Origin: JAWVZU01 sp033722075
GTDB lineage: Bacteria; Pseudomonadota; Gammaproteobacteria; Xanthomonadales; SZUA-38
Assembly: GCA_033722075.1 (NCBI GenBank)
Contig: JAWVZU010000016.1
Span: 1 to 26,743 of the forward strand
Reading direction: 5' to 3'
Length of the DNA stretch: 26,743 nt
Shown here: positions 15,824 through 23,317 of the stretch, in pieces
How positions within the stretch are numbered: position 1 is the stretch's first letter
Layout of the letters: each line of letters starts with the position of its first letter
Notes under the pieces: generated by a model
Seen by the model: only the letters and a program-made list of their open reading frames with translations
The model's database searches: none
What the model was told of the DNA's origin: nothing
Program-made: the position numbers and the translations under genes

Positions 15824-17644
15824 ATGACTGATCCTGCCTTCGACGGAAAGGCTTTCTGCCGCCGGCTTCCGGGACGGCCCGGCGTCTATCGGATGCTGGC
15901 CGAGGACGGATCGGTGCTCTATGTCGGGAAGGCGCGCAACCTGAAGAAACGGGTGGGGAGCTACTTCTCGCGCAGCAGCCGTGATCCGCGCATCGAGGCG
16001 ATGGTCACCCAGATCGCCGGGATCGAGATCAGCGTCACCCGTACCGAAGGGGAAGCGCTGCTGCTCGAAGACGAGCTGATCAAGTCGCTGAAGCCGCGTT
16101 ACAACGTGCTGCTGCGGGACGACAAGAGCTATCCGTTCATCTACCTGGCAAGCGAACACGAGTTTCCCCGGCTGGGTTTCCACCGTGGCCCGCAGCGCCA
16201 GCCGGGCGAGTATTTCGGGCCGTTTCCGTCTGCCTATGCGGTACGGGACAGCCTCAACCAGATGCAGAAGATCTTCCGGGTCCGCCAGTGCGAGGACACG
16301 TTCTTTCGCAATCGGTCGCGCCCCTGCCTGCAGTACCAGATCAAGCGCTGCACTGCGCCATGCGTCGGCAGGATCAGCAGGGAAGACTATGCCGAGGACG
16401 TCCGCCACGCGCGGATGTTCCTGGAAGGCGGCGCCGAAAAGGTCATCGGTGAACTGGTCGAGCGCATGGAGCGGGCCAGCGAGGCGCTCGAATTCGAGAA
16501 AGCCGCGGAACTGCGCGATCAGATCGTCACCTTGCAGAAGATCCAGGCGCAGCAATTCGTCGCCGGTGCCCAGGGTGACCTGGACGTGGTGGCCGCGGCG
16601 ACCGACGGTCAGCAGGCGTGTGTGCAGGTGCTCTTCTTTCGCCAGGGGCGCAACCTGGGCAACCGGGCGTTCTACCCGAGGCTGCCGGCCCCGGACCAGC
16701 CTGCGGCCGTGCTGCGGGCTTTCATGAGCCAGCACTATCTGCGGCGGGAGATCCCGCGGCAGATTCTGATCGGCGAAGACCTCGAAGACCGGGAACTTCT
16801 TGAGGAGGTGTTCAGTGAGCGCGCCGGTCATCGCGTCCGAATCGTGGCCCATCCCCGGGGGGATCGGGCCAAATGGCTGGAAATGGCGCAGCGCAACGCA
16901 AAAACGGCCCTGGCGACCAGCCTGGCCAGTCATTCCGGGCTTCGCAAGCGACTTCAGGATCTGCAGGATCTGCTGGATCTCGACGAATTGCCCGCACGCA
17001 TGGAGTGTTTCGACGTGAGCCACACGCGCGGCGAGAAGACCGTTGCCTCCTGCGTCGTTTTCGACGAGAACGGGCCCGTGAAATCGGACTACCGGCGCTT
17101 CAACATCCGTGACGTGGCGGCCGGCGACGACTATGGCGCCATGCGCCAGGCGCTTGAGCGGCGCTACCGGCGCCTGAAGTCCGGGGAGGGCAAGATGCCG
17201 GACCTGCTCCTGATCGACGGCGGCAAGGGACAGCTGCGCCAGGCCCTTGAAACGCTGGACGAGCTGCAGATCGACGAAATCCACGTGGTCGCCGTGGCCA
17301 AGGGCGAGCGGCGCAGGGAGGGAGAGGAAACGCTCATCTCGGGCGCGGCGAGGAAAACCCTGAAGCCCGGCAGCGGATCTCCCGGCCTGCGTCTCATCCA
17401 GTGGATCAGGGACGAGGCGCACCGGTTTGCGATTACCGGTCATCGGCAGCGCCGCTCGAAGGCGAGGCGCCGCTCGGTCCTCGAGGACGTGCCGGGGATC
17501 GGTCCCAAGCGGCGACGCGCGCTGCTCACCCATTTCGGCGGCTTGCGCGGCCTGGCAGCAGCGGGAGTCGAAGAGCTGAGCACGGTGGAGGGGATCAGCC
17601 GGGAATTGGCTCGCCGGATCTACGCCGTGCTCCACGACGATTGA
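15824..17644 (+). CDS. uvrC: UvrC, incision subunit of the nucleotide-excision repair nuclease
   Basis: The 606-residue product has all UvrC parts in order: the GIY-YIG nuclease domain for the 3' cut (GVYRML at 20-25, VLYVGKA at 31-37 and a conserved EGEALLLEDELIK), a cysteine pair region around RPCLQYQIKRCTAPC, the UVR motif that contacts UvrB (EFEKAAELRDQI, near residue 225), an RNase H-like domain for the 5' cut (CFDVSHTRG, LLLIDGGKGQL) and C-terminal helix-hairpin-helix repeats (VPGIGPKRRRALL, VEGISRELARRIY). The ATG at 15824 is chosen; a GTG two codons upstream is possible. Upstream TATCCT could be a weak -10 element but no convincing -35 was found. uvrC followed by pgsA is a common gammaproteobacterial order. 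Confidence 0.97.
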   Translation: MTDPAFDGKAFCRRLPGRPGVYRMLAEDGSVLYVGKARNLKKRVGSYFSRSSRDPRIEAMVTQIAGIEISVTRTEGEALLLEDELIKSLKPRYNVLLRDDKSYPFIYLASEHEFPRLGFHRGPQRQPGEYFGPFPSAYAVRDSLNQMQKIFRVRQCEDTFFRNRSRPCLQYQIKRCTAPCVGRISREDYAEDVRHARMFLEGGAEKVIGELVERMERASEALEFEKAAELRDQIVTLQKIQAQQFVAGAQGDLDVVAAATDGQQACVQVLFFRQGRNLGNRAFYPRLPAPDQPAAVLRAFMSQHYLRREIPRQILIGEDLEDRELLEEVFSERAGHRVRIVAHPRGDRAKWLEMAQRNAKTALATSLASHSGLRKRLQDLQDLLDLDELPARMECFDVSHTRGEKTVASCVVFDENGPVKSDYRRFNIRDVAAGDDYGAMRQALERRYRRLKSGEGKMPDLLLIDGGKGQLRQALETLDELQIDEIHVVAVAKGERRREGEETLISGAARKTLKPGSGSPGLRLIQWIRDEAHRFAITGHRQRRSKARRRSVLEDVPGIGPKRRRALLTHFGGLRGLAAAGVEELSTVEGISRELARRIYAVLHDD

Positions 17645-17678
17645 TTACCGGGCCGGTTACGGGCACTCTGCGGGTCCC

Positions 17679-18254
17679 ATGGAGCTGAACACCGCCAACG
17701 TTCTGACCCTGCTCAGGATCCTGCTGATCCCGGTACTGGTGGTAGTTTTCTATCTGCCGAACTGGTGGTCCAACTGGGCGACTGCCATCATCTTCTCGGT
17801 GGCAGCCATCACGGACTGGCTGGACGGTTATGTGGCCCGTCGCTTCAATCAGACCAGCCGCTTCGGCGCGTTCCTCGATCCGGTCGCCGACAAGCTCATG
17901 GTCGGGGTGACCCTGGTCCTCCTGGTCCAGCACCATCCGACGGCCTTTTTCGCCATACCGGCGGCGGTCATCATCGGCCGGGAAATCACCATCTCGGCGC
18001 TGCGCGAATGGATGGCCGAGCTGGGTCAGCGGTCGGCGGTGAACGTCAAGGCGATCGGCAAGGTCAAGACGACCTTCCAGATGATCGCGCTGATTCTCCT
18101 GCTGTTGCGCGAGCCGGTCCTGTTCATCCCCACTTTCGAGATCGGCCACGTGGCCCTGTGGGTCGCGGCGCTGCTGACCATCTGGTCGATGATCATCTAT
18201 CTCCGGGCCGCCTGGCCGCTGCTGACCCATCCGATGCAAAAACCGCCCGAATGA
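17679..18254 (+). CDS. pgsA: PgsA, CDP-diacylglycerol-glycerol-3-phosphate 3-phosphatidyltransferase
   Basis: The 191-residue membrane enzyme makes phosphatidylglycerophosphate, the committed step to phosphatidylglycerol and cardiolipin. The CDP-alcohol phosphotransferase signature is complete: Asp46, Asp49-Gly50, Ala53-Arg54, Gly63, Asp67 and Asp71 with the canonical spacing. Several hydrophobic helices flank it. N-terminal NVLTLLRILLIPV is typical of PgsA. It starts 34 bases after uvrC, without an obvious ribosome binding site. Confidence 0.96.
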   Translation: MELNTANVLTLLRILLIPVLVVVFYLPNWWSNWATAIIFSVAAITDWLDGYVARRFNQTSRFGAFLDPVADKLMVGVTLVLLVQHHPTAFFAIPAAVIIGREITISALREWMAELGQRSAVNVKAIGKVKTTFQMIALILLLLREPVLFIPTFEIGHVALWVAALLTIWSMIIYLRAAWPLLTHPMQKPPE

Positions 18255-18268
18255 ACCCCCGGGCTTGA

Positions 18269-18274
18269 TAAAAT
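18269..18274 (+). promoter_or_regulatory. Possible -10 element upstream of the P5C dehydrogenase gene
   Basis: TAAAAT lies 30 bases before the ATG in the 50-base gap after pgsA. It matches the -10 consensus at five of six positions, but no good -35 hexamer is present at 16-18 bases upstream, so activator dependence or chance must be considered. Confidence 0.3.
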
Positions 18275-18304
18275 AGGCTCACAACCCGAGTTTTCGAGTA
18301 CCCC

Positions 18305-19930
18305 ATGATCAACGGAAGCATCACAACCCCCGCGCCCATCAACGAACCCGTCAAGGACTATGCGCCGGGCAGCCCCGAACGGGCTTCCCTGGAGTCTGCG
18401 CTGGAACGCATGGCCGACGAACGGCTCGAAATTCCGGCCGTCATCGGTGGCGATCGCGTTCGCTCCGGCACGACCGACCAGGCCGTCATGCCGCATCGTC
18501 ACAGCCATGTCCTGGCGAGTTTTCACAAGGCGGGCGCAACGGAAGTAGCACAGGCCGCCGATGCCGCGGCAGAAGCCTGGAAGACCTGGAGCCGCGTCTC
18601 CTGGGCGGACCGGGCCGCGATCTTCCTCAAGGCGGCGGAGCTGATTTCGGGCCCGCGCCGCAACGTGATGAACGGCGCGACCATGCTCGGCCAGAGCAAG
18701 ACCGTCTATCAGGCAGAAATCGATGCGGCCTGCGAGTTGATCGACTTCCTGCGTTTCAACTGCCACTTTGCCGAGCGCATCTACGCCGAGCAGCCGACGT
18801 CCTCCAAGGGGCTCTGGAATTACGTGGACTACCGACCGCTGGAAGGCTTCGTCCTTGCCGTGACGCCGTTCAACTTCACCGCCATCGCCGGAAACCTGCC
18901 GACGGCACCGGCGATGATGGGCAATACGGTCATCTGGAAGCCGTCGCACACCCAGATTTACAGCGCGTGGCATTTCATGCAGGTGCTGGAAGAGGCCGGG
19001 TTGCCGCCCGGTGTGATCAACCTGCTGCCCGGCGACGGCCCCGAGATTGGTGGTCCGGCGCTGGAACGACCCGATCTGGCCGGGATCCACTTCACCGGAT
19101 CGACGCGAACCTTCCGCCACATGTGGAAGACCGTCGGCGCCAACATCGACACCTATCGGGGCTACCCGCGTGTCGTCGGCGAGACCGGCGGGAAGGACTT
19201 CGTGTTCATGCACCCCAGCGCCGACCTGACCCAGACCGCCGTCGGGCTGATCCGCGGTGCCTTCGAATACCAGGGGCAGAAGTGCTCTGCAGCCAGCCGG
19301 GCCTTCATTCCGGCGAGTCGCTGGGACGAGATGCTGGTGGCGTTGCGCAACATGGCCGAGACCATCCAGGTCGGCGACACCCGCGACCTGCGCAATTTCA
19401 TGGGCGCCGTCATCGACGACCGGGCCTTCGAGAAGATCAAGGGTTATATCGAGTTCGCGCGTGACAGTGCAGATCACGAGATCGTCTCGGGCGGGCGAGC
19501 CGACGAAAGCGAGGGCTATTTCATCGATCCCACCATCGTCGTGGCCGATCGACCCGATTCGAAGTTGATGGTGGAGGAAATCTTCGGTCCCGTACTGACC
19601 CTTTGCCGCTATCCGGACGAGGCGTTGGAAGATACTCTTGCCGCACTGGATTCCGCGACCGAATATGCCCTCACCGGCGCAGTGTTCGCGCGCGATCGCG
19701 AGGCCGTGACGCAGGTCATGGAGCGTCTGCGCTTTGCTGCCGGCAATTTCTACATCAACGACAAGCCCACCGGGGCAGTGGTCGGCCAGCAGCCCTTCGG
19801 TGGTGCACGCGCCTCCGGGACCAACGACAAGGCCGGCTCGATGTTGAATCTCCAGCGCTGGATTTCACCGCGAGCGATCAAGGAGAATTTTGTGCCACCG
19901 ATCGAATATCGCTACCCGCACATGGGTTGA
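18305..19930 (+). CDS. pruA: L-glutamate gamma-semialdehyde (1-pyrroline-5-carboxylate) dehydrogenase, ALDH4A1 type
   Basis: The 541-residue aldehyde dehydrogenase oxidises glutamate semialdehyde to glutamate, the second step of proline breakdown. Catalytic Cys327 is in GQKCSA, general-base Glu293 in VGETGGKDF, and Asn190 in TPFNFTAIAGNL. The block PLEGFVLAVTPFNF, the HFTGSTRTFRHMWK stretch and the GQKCSAASR motif closely resemble mitochondrial ALDH4A1, both in wording and in overall length, rather than the dehydrogenase part of the bifunctional PutA usual in gammaproteobacteria. No proline dehydrogenase domain or gene is in the window, so the partner enzyme must be elsewhere. The gene has its own short upstream region after pgsA and probably starts a new transcript. 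Confidence 0.93.
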   Translation: MINGSITTPAPINEPVKDYAPGSPERASLESALERMADERLEIPAVIGGDRVRSGTTDQAVMPHRHSHVLASFHKAGATEVAQAADAAAEAWKTWSRVSWADRAAIFLKAAELISGPRRNVMNGATMLGQSKTVYQAEIDAACELIDFLRFNCHFAERIYAEQPTSSKGLWNYVDYRPLEGFVLAVTPFNFTAIAGNLPTAPAMMGNTVIWKPSHTQIYSAWHFMQVLEEAGLPPGVINLLPGDGPEIGGPALERPDLAGIHFTGSTRTFRHMWKTVGANIDTYRGYPRVVGETGGKDFVFMHPSADLTQTAVGLIRGAFEYQGQKCSAASRAFIPASRWDEMLVALRNMAETIQVGDTRDLRNFMGAVIDDRAFEKIKGYIEFARDSADHEIVSGGRADESEGYFIDPTIVVADRPDSKLMVEEIFGPVLTLCRYPDEALEDTLAALDSATEYALTGAVFARDREAVTQVMERLRFAAGNFYINDKPTGAVVGQQPFGGARASGTNDKAGSMLNLQRWISPRAIKENFVPPIEYRYPHMG

Positions 19931-19954
19931 ATGCGAAGAATCGCCCATGACTTT

Positions 19955-19978
19955 CCACAGGTCCACTACACTCTGTGG
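19955..19978 (+). repeat. Inverted repeat CCACAG/CTGTGG after the P5C dehydrogenase gene
   Basis: CCACAG (19955-19960) and CTGTGG (19973-19978) are perfect 6-base arms with a 12-base spacer in the 110-base gap before the next gene. With no T run it is a poor terminator; it might be an operator for the following gene. Nothing else recognisable was seen in this gap apart from an AGGAG upstream of the ATG. Confidence 0.3.
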
Positions 19979-20040
19979 GCTGTAAGGTTGCGGTAATGAA
20001 ACGATGCTAGCTTGACCGGACGAAGGAGCCTCCGAGACTT

Positions 20041-20487
20041 ATGTCAGACAAGATGAAATCCGCAAGAGCGTTGGTGTGGGGTGCGGTCCGGTCCGAGACC
20101 ATTGCCGACGAGGATGGGCGGCTGGTTTTGCAGACGGCCGAGTCGGAGGACATCGAAACGCTGGTCGAGCAAGCCACCACGTTCATCATGCAGTACATGC
20201 AGCGTTTCGAGATGGAAGACGACGAGATCCGCCATGTCCTGCTCCAGGACGAATTTCTGCTCGGCTATGTCCAGGGCGCCTGTGCAGCTGTGGCCGGCCC
20301 GGCCAGTGACACCGGTCTCACCGGGTTCACCACCCGGGTCTGCGGTGAGTTGCTCGGGGGCGGAATGAACAACAAGATCGCGGTGTTCGAGCGGCTTCGG
20401 GCGCTTGCCGAAGACGATGATTTCCTGAAGGGATTTACGACCGCGGTCGAAGACTGGAAGCAGGCGAGTCAAACCCCGGCGCAGTAA
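20041..20487 (+). CDS. Conserved-looking small acidic helical protein of unknown function
   Basis: I do not recognise this 148-residue protein. It is acidic, rich in predicted helix and has no signal peptide or membrane segment, so it is probably cytoplasmic. Visible features are an N-terminal Lys/Arg-containing stretch, an acidic middle (ESEDIETLVEQATTFI), a patch with three Met residues (IMQYMQRFEM) and a small-residue segment ACAAVAGPASD. AGGAG lies 14 bases before the ATG. It has a 110-base upstream gap of its own and is followed 42 bases later by the acyl-CoA dehydrogenase gene, from which it is separated by a possible -10 element and a dyad. Codon use is like that of its neighbours, so it is likely a real gene. 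Confidence 0.7.
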   Translation: MSDKMKSARALVWGAVRSETIADEDGRLVLQTAESEDIETLVEQATTFIMQYMQRFEMEDDEIRHVLLQDEFLLGYVQGACAAVAGPASDTGLTGFTTRVCGELLGGGMNNKIAVFERLRALAEDDDFLKGFTTAVEDWKQASQTPAQ

Positions 20488-20491
20488 CCGC

Positions 20492-20497
20492 TACAAT
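20492..20497 (+). promoter_or_regulatory. Possible -10 element of the acyl-CoA dehydrogenase operon
   Basis: TACAAT matches the -10 consensus at five of six positions and lies 32 bases before the ATG at 20530. The -35 region at the right spacing (TCAAAC or GTCAAA) is poor. The dyad at 20499-20516 begins directly after it, where a repressor would block transcription. Confidence 0.35.
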
Positions 20498-20498
20498 G

Positions 20499-20516
20499 CA
20501 GTTCATGTTTGAACTG
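20499..20516 (+). promoter_or_regulatory. 18-bp dyad, candidate operator of the acyl-CoA dehydrogenase/kinase operon
   Basis: CAGTTCATGTTTGAACTG has perfect 7-base inverted arms (CAGTTCA / TGAACTG) around TGTT. It sits between a -10-like TACAAT and the ribosome binding site GGAG of the acyl-CoA dehydrogenase gene. Arm length and position suit a dimeric repressor, for example of the TetR family, which often controls fatty-acid genes. Low GC and lack of a T tract argue against a terminator. Confidence 0.45.
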
Positions 20517-20529
20517 ACTGGAGTGGCCC

Positions 20530-21744
20530 ATGGACTTTTCCCTGTCCGATCGCTGTGAGCAAACGCTTGCCCAAGCCCGCGAATTCCTGACCTCCAGAGT
20601 CGAGCCCGTCGAGCGGGAGTACCTGGAAACCCTGCGCAGCGCGGATAGCCCGTGGTTCGTGCCTCCGATCGTCGACGAACTGAAGGCGGAGGCGCGGGCG
20701 GCTGGCCTGTGGAATCTGTTCCTGCCGGACAAGGAGCTTGGCGCGGGCCTTTCGGTCGCCGAATACGCCCCGATCGCGGAATTGACCGGCCGCTCGGTCC
20801 TGGCCCCGGAAGTGTTCAACTGCAATGCGCCGGACACAGGCAACATGGAAGTGCTCTGGAAATATGGGTCGGAGGCCCAGAAGCGCGAGTGGCTGGAGCC
20901 CCTGCTGGCGGGCGAGGTCCGCTCCGCGTTCTGCATGACCGAGCCGGAAGTCGCATCGTCGGACGCGACCAACATGGCTGCAACGGCTCGCCTGGAAGGC
21001 GACGAAGTGGTCGTCAACGGGCGCAAGTGGTGGTCCACGGGGATCGGTCATCCACGCTGCAGCGTTGTGATCTTCATGGGTCTGACGGACGAGGAAGCCG
21101 ACCGACACCGCCAGCACAGCATGGTCCTCGTTCCGATGGACACCCCGGGCGTCAAGGTCGAGCGCATGCTTCCGGTGTTCGGTGAGTACGACGCGCCCTA
21201 TGGCCATGGCGAGGTAAGCTTCGACAACGTGCGCCTGCCGGCTGACGCGATCATCGGCGGCCCGGGGCGCGGCTTCGAGATTGCCCAGGGCCGGCTGGGA
21301 CCGGGGCGCATTCATCACTGCATGCGCCTGATCGGGATGGCGGAGCGGGCCCTGGAGCTGGCGGTGAGCCGTGCCGTCGAACGAACCGCCTTCGGCAAGC
21401 CGCTCGCGCGACTGGGCGGGAACCTGGAACGGATCGCCGAGGCCCGACTGGCCATTGAACAGGCGCGCCTGCTGACCATGAAGGCCGCCTGGATGATCGA
21501 CCGGGCGGGCGTCAAGGCGGCGATGAGCGAGATCTCCCAGATCAAGATCGTGGCGCCTCGCGTCGCCCAGAACGTGGTCGACATGGCCATCCAGATGCAT
21601 GGTGCGGGCGGGCTGTGCGACGATTTTCCGCTGGCCGGCATGTTCATCTCGGCCCGCTCGCTGCGCATCGCGGACGGCCCGGACGAAGTGCACCGCCATC
21701 TGGTCGGCAAGCTCGAATTGGCCCGGCATCGGGGCCGGTCGTGA
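20530..21744 (+). CDS. Acyl-CoA dehydrogenase family protein, ACAD10/ACAD11 clade
   Basis: The 404-residue flavoprotein has the acyl-CoA dehydrogenase fold: an N-terminal helical domain, the FAD/substrate-binding segment CMTEPEVASSDATN (135-148) and a C-terminal helical domain with RTAFGKPLA and QMHGAGGL. The MTEPxVASSDATN block and the C-terminal IADGPDEVH are typical of the ACAD10/ACAD11 group; at the place where classical enzymes have the catalytic Glu of YEGT, this protein has Asp382 (ADGP). In that group the dehydrogenase domain works with an APH-like kinase domain to convert 4-hydroxyacyl-CoA to enoyl-CoA by phosphorylation and phosphate elimination. The kinase is encoded by the next gene, whose GTG start overlaps this stop as GTGA. 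GGAG precedes the ATG. Function is inferred from family and context. Confidence 0.9.
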   Translation: MDFSLSDRCEQTLAQAREFLTSRVEPVEREYLETLRSADSPWFVPPIVDELKAEARAAGLWNLFLPDKELGAGLSVAEYAPIAELTGRSVLAPEVFNCNAPDTGNMEVLWKYGSEAQKREWLEPLLAGEVRSAFCMTEPEVASSDATNMAATARLEGDEVVVNGRKWWSTGIGHPRCSVVIFMGLTDEEADRHRQHSMVLVPMDTPGVKVERMLPVFGEYDAPYGHGEVSFDNVRLPADAIIGGPGRGFEIAQGRLGPGRIHHCMRLIGMAERALELAVSRAVERTAFGKPLARLGGNLERIAEARLAIEQARLLTMKAAWMIDRAGVKAAMSEISQIKIVAPRVAQNVVDMAIQMHGAGGLCDDFPLAGMFISARSLRIADGPDEVHRHLVGKLELARHRGRS

Positions 21745-22763
21745 GCAAGCTGCTGGACCTGGAGTCACTTGATGAGTACCTGAAAGCCCAGCTGAACGGT
21801 CTCGACGGTAGGCCTGAGGTCCATCAATACCGGGGCGGCGCATCCAATCTGACTTTTCGGCTGGACTACCCGGAGCGTTCGCTGATCGTGCGCCGTGCAC
21901 CGCCGGGAACCAAGGCCAAAGGGGCCCACGACATGCTCCGCGAGGCGCGGATCCTCAGCGGCCTGAGACCCCAGTTCGGCCGTGTCCCGGAAGTCTACCT
22001 GGCCTGCGACGATACCGAGGTGATCGGCGCCCCCTTTTACGTGATGGAGAAGTTGGACGGTCTGATCCTGCGCGGCGATCTCCCGGAGGGCCTGGAGGTC
22101 TCGCCCGAGCAGGCCGCTCGCCTGTGCGAGTCGCTGGTTGAAACCTGGGTCGCGCTGCATGCGGTCGACGTGGCCGATCCGGCGCTGGCCTGGCTGGACC
22201 GGGGCACCGGCTATGTGGGCCGACAGATCGGCGGCTGGAGCAAGCGATATCGGGCTGCACGGACGCCCGATGCGCCGGATTTCGAGGCGGTCATGGGCTG
22301 GCTGGCCGACCATCCGGAAGACAGCGACCACTGCCTCATCCACAATGATTTCCGGTTCGACAACCTGGTGCTGGACAGGGAACGCCCGGAGGAAGTCGTT
22401 GGCGTACTCGACTGGGAACTCGCGACGATCGGCGATCCGCTGATGGATTTGGGTGCGGCACTGGCCTACTGGGTTCAGTCCGACGACGATCCCGGCTTCC
22501 ACGTGATTCGCCGTCAGCCGACGCATATTCCCGGCATGTTCAGTCGCGACGAACTGGTGGGGCGCTATCTCGAGTTGAGCGGTCGCAGCGTGGACGACTT
22601 CGTATTCTACGAGGTCTATGGCCTGTTTCGGCTGGCCGGCATCGCGCAGCAGATCTATTACCGCTACTACCACGGACAGTTCGGGGACGAGCAGTTTGCG
22701 GACTTCGTGAAGGCCGTGCAGTACCTCGAAGTTCGATGCAATAATATTATTTCAAATCAGTAA
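21741..22763 (+). CDS. APH-family phosphotransferase, kinase partner of ACAD10/11-type dehydrogenase
   Basis: The 340-residue protein has the aminoglycoside/choline-kinase-like fold. HNDFRFDN at 201-208 is the catalytic loop with Asp203 as likely base, and LDWELATIGDP at 223-233 carries the metal-binding Asp of the activation segment. The N-terminal part QYRGGASNLTFRL contains the nucleotide-binding loop. HNDFRFDN, DWELATIGDP and LGAALAYW are typical of the APH domain of ACAD10/ACAD11 and of LvaA from levulinate catabolism, not of antibiotic-resistance enzymes. The GTG start at 21741 overlaps the dehydrogenase stop (GTGA), implying coupled translation of a two-protein enzyme. The last eight codons (AAT AAT ATT ATT TCA AAT CAG TAA) are strikingly AT-rich compared with the rest. 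Confidence 0.88.
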   Translation: MSKLLDLESLDEYLKAQLNGLDGRPEVHQYRGGASNLTFRLDYPERSLIVRRAPPGTKAKGAHDMLREARILSGLRPQFGRVPEVYLACDDTEVIGAPFYVMEKLDGLILRGDLPEGLEVSPEQAARLCESLVETWVALHAVDVADPALAWLDRGTGYVGRQIGGWSKRYRAARTPDAPDFEAVMGWLADHPEDSDHCLIHNDFRFDNLVLDRERPEEVVGVLDWELATIGDPLMDLGAALAYWVQSDDDPGFHVIRRQPTHIPGMFSRDELVGRYLELSGRSVDDFVFYEVYGLFRLAGIAQQIYYRYYHGQFGDEQFADFVKAVQYLEVRCNNIISNQ

Positions 22764-22780
22764 ATTATAGGTATTTATCA
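22738..22780 (+). promoter_or_regulatory. AT-rich stretch with a 12-bp palindrome before the gamma-carbonic anhydrase gene
   Basis: About 43 bases spanning the end of the kinase gene and the gap are mostly A and T in otherwise GC-rich DNA. They include the perfect palindrome AATAATATTATT (22740-22751) and TATA-like sequences such as TTATAG. A promoter or binding site for a nucleoid protein is plausible, but I could not define -10/-35 hexamers with confidence. Confidence 0.35.
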
Positions 22781-23317
22781 ATGTCATTTCTTGGCGAAGT
22801 GCACGCCCTCGGTGACCTGCGGCCACGCATTCCGGAATCCTGTTTCATCGCGCCCGGCGCCCAGGTGATCGGGGACGTCGGCCTCGGCGAGCGGGTCGGC
22901 GTCTGGTTCAATGCGGTGCTGCGGGGTGACGTCGAAACACTTTCGGTCGGTGACGACACCAACATCCAGGACTGTTCCGTTCTGCATGCGGACCCGGGAC
23001 AACCGCTGACCATCGGCCGTGGCGTGACCGTGGGCCACAAGGCAATGCTGCACGGCTGCTCGATCGCCGACCATTGCCTGATCGGCATCAATGCGGTGGT
23101 GCTCAACGGGGCGACGCTCGGTGAGGGGTGTATCGTCGGCGCAAATGCGCTGGTAACCGAGGGCAAATCCTTTCCGCCCCGCAGCCTGATCGTGGGCACG
23201 CCGGCCAAGGCGATCCGCGAGGTCGATGACGCGACCTTCGAATCCATCCGGGAGTCGGCTGCGCACTATGTCGAGAATGCCCGCCGTTACCTGGCGGAAT
23301 TGAAGCCCCTCGGCTAG
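22781..23317 (+). CDS. Gamma-carbonic anhydrase-like hexapeptide-repeat protein (YrdA/PaaY family)
   Basis: The 178-residue protein is a left-handed beta-helix with repeated hexapeptides and a C-terminal helix (ESIRESAAHYVENARRYLAEL). The three metal-binding histidines of the family are visible: His69 in SVLHAD, His86 and His91 in VGHKAMLHGC. Trimers of this family bind zinc or iron at subunit interfaces; some are carbonic anhydrases and others, such as PaaY, are thioesterases, so the activity is open. VWFNAVLRGD near residue 41-50 is the usual YrdA/PaaY signature. The proximity of an acyl-CoA gene pair makes a thioesterase role possible. The stop codon overlaps that of the convergent murU gene via CTAG. 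Confidence 0.92.
   Translation: MSFLGEVHALGDLRPRIPESCFIAPGAQVIGDVGLGERVGVWFNAVLRGDVETLSVGDDTNIQDCSVLHADPGQPLTIGRGVTVGHKAMLHGCSIADHCLIGINAVVLNGATLGEGCIVGANALVTEGKSFPPRSLIVGTPAKAIREVDDATFESIRESAAHYVENARRYLAELKPLG

Noticed and set aside
14240..17635. Uninterrupted minus-strand frame of over 1100 codons opposite the NHL gene and uvrC
   Set aside because: Its predicted protein is rich in Arg, His, Pro and Gln with no family motifs, and it lies exactly opposite two well-supported genes. High GC content removes stops in this frame.
19931..20040. Possible tRNA or small RNA in the 110-base gap
   Set aside because: No cloverleaf arms, TPsiC-like GGTTCRA or CCA end could be seen; only a short inverted repeat is present.
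21741..22763. Aminoglycoside-resistance phosphotransferase
   Set aside because: The motifs HNDFRFDN and DWELATIGDP and coupling to an acyl-CoA dehydrogenase fit the ACAD10/11 kinase group, not antibiotic modification.
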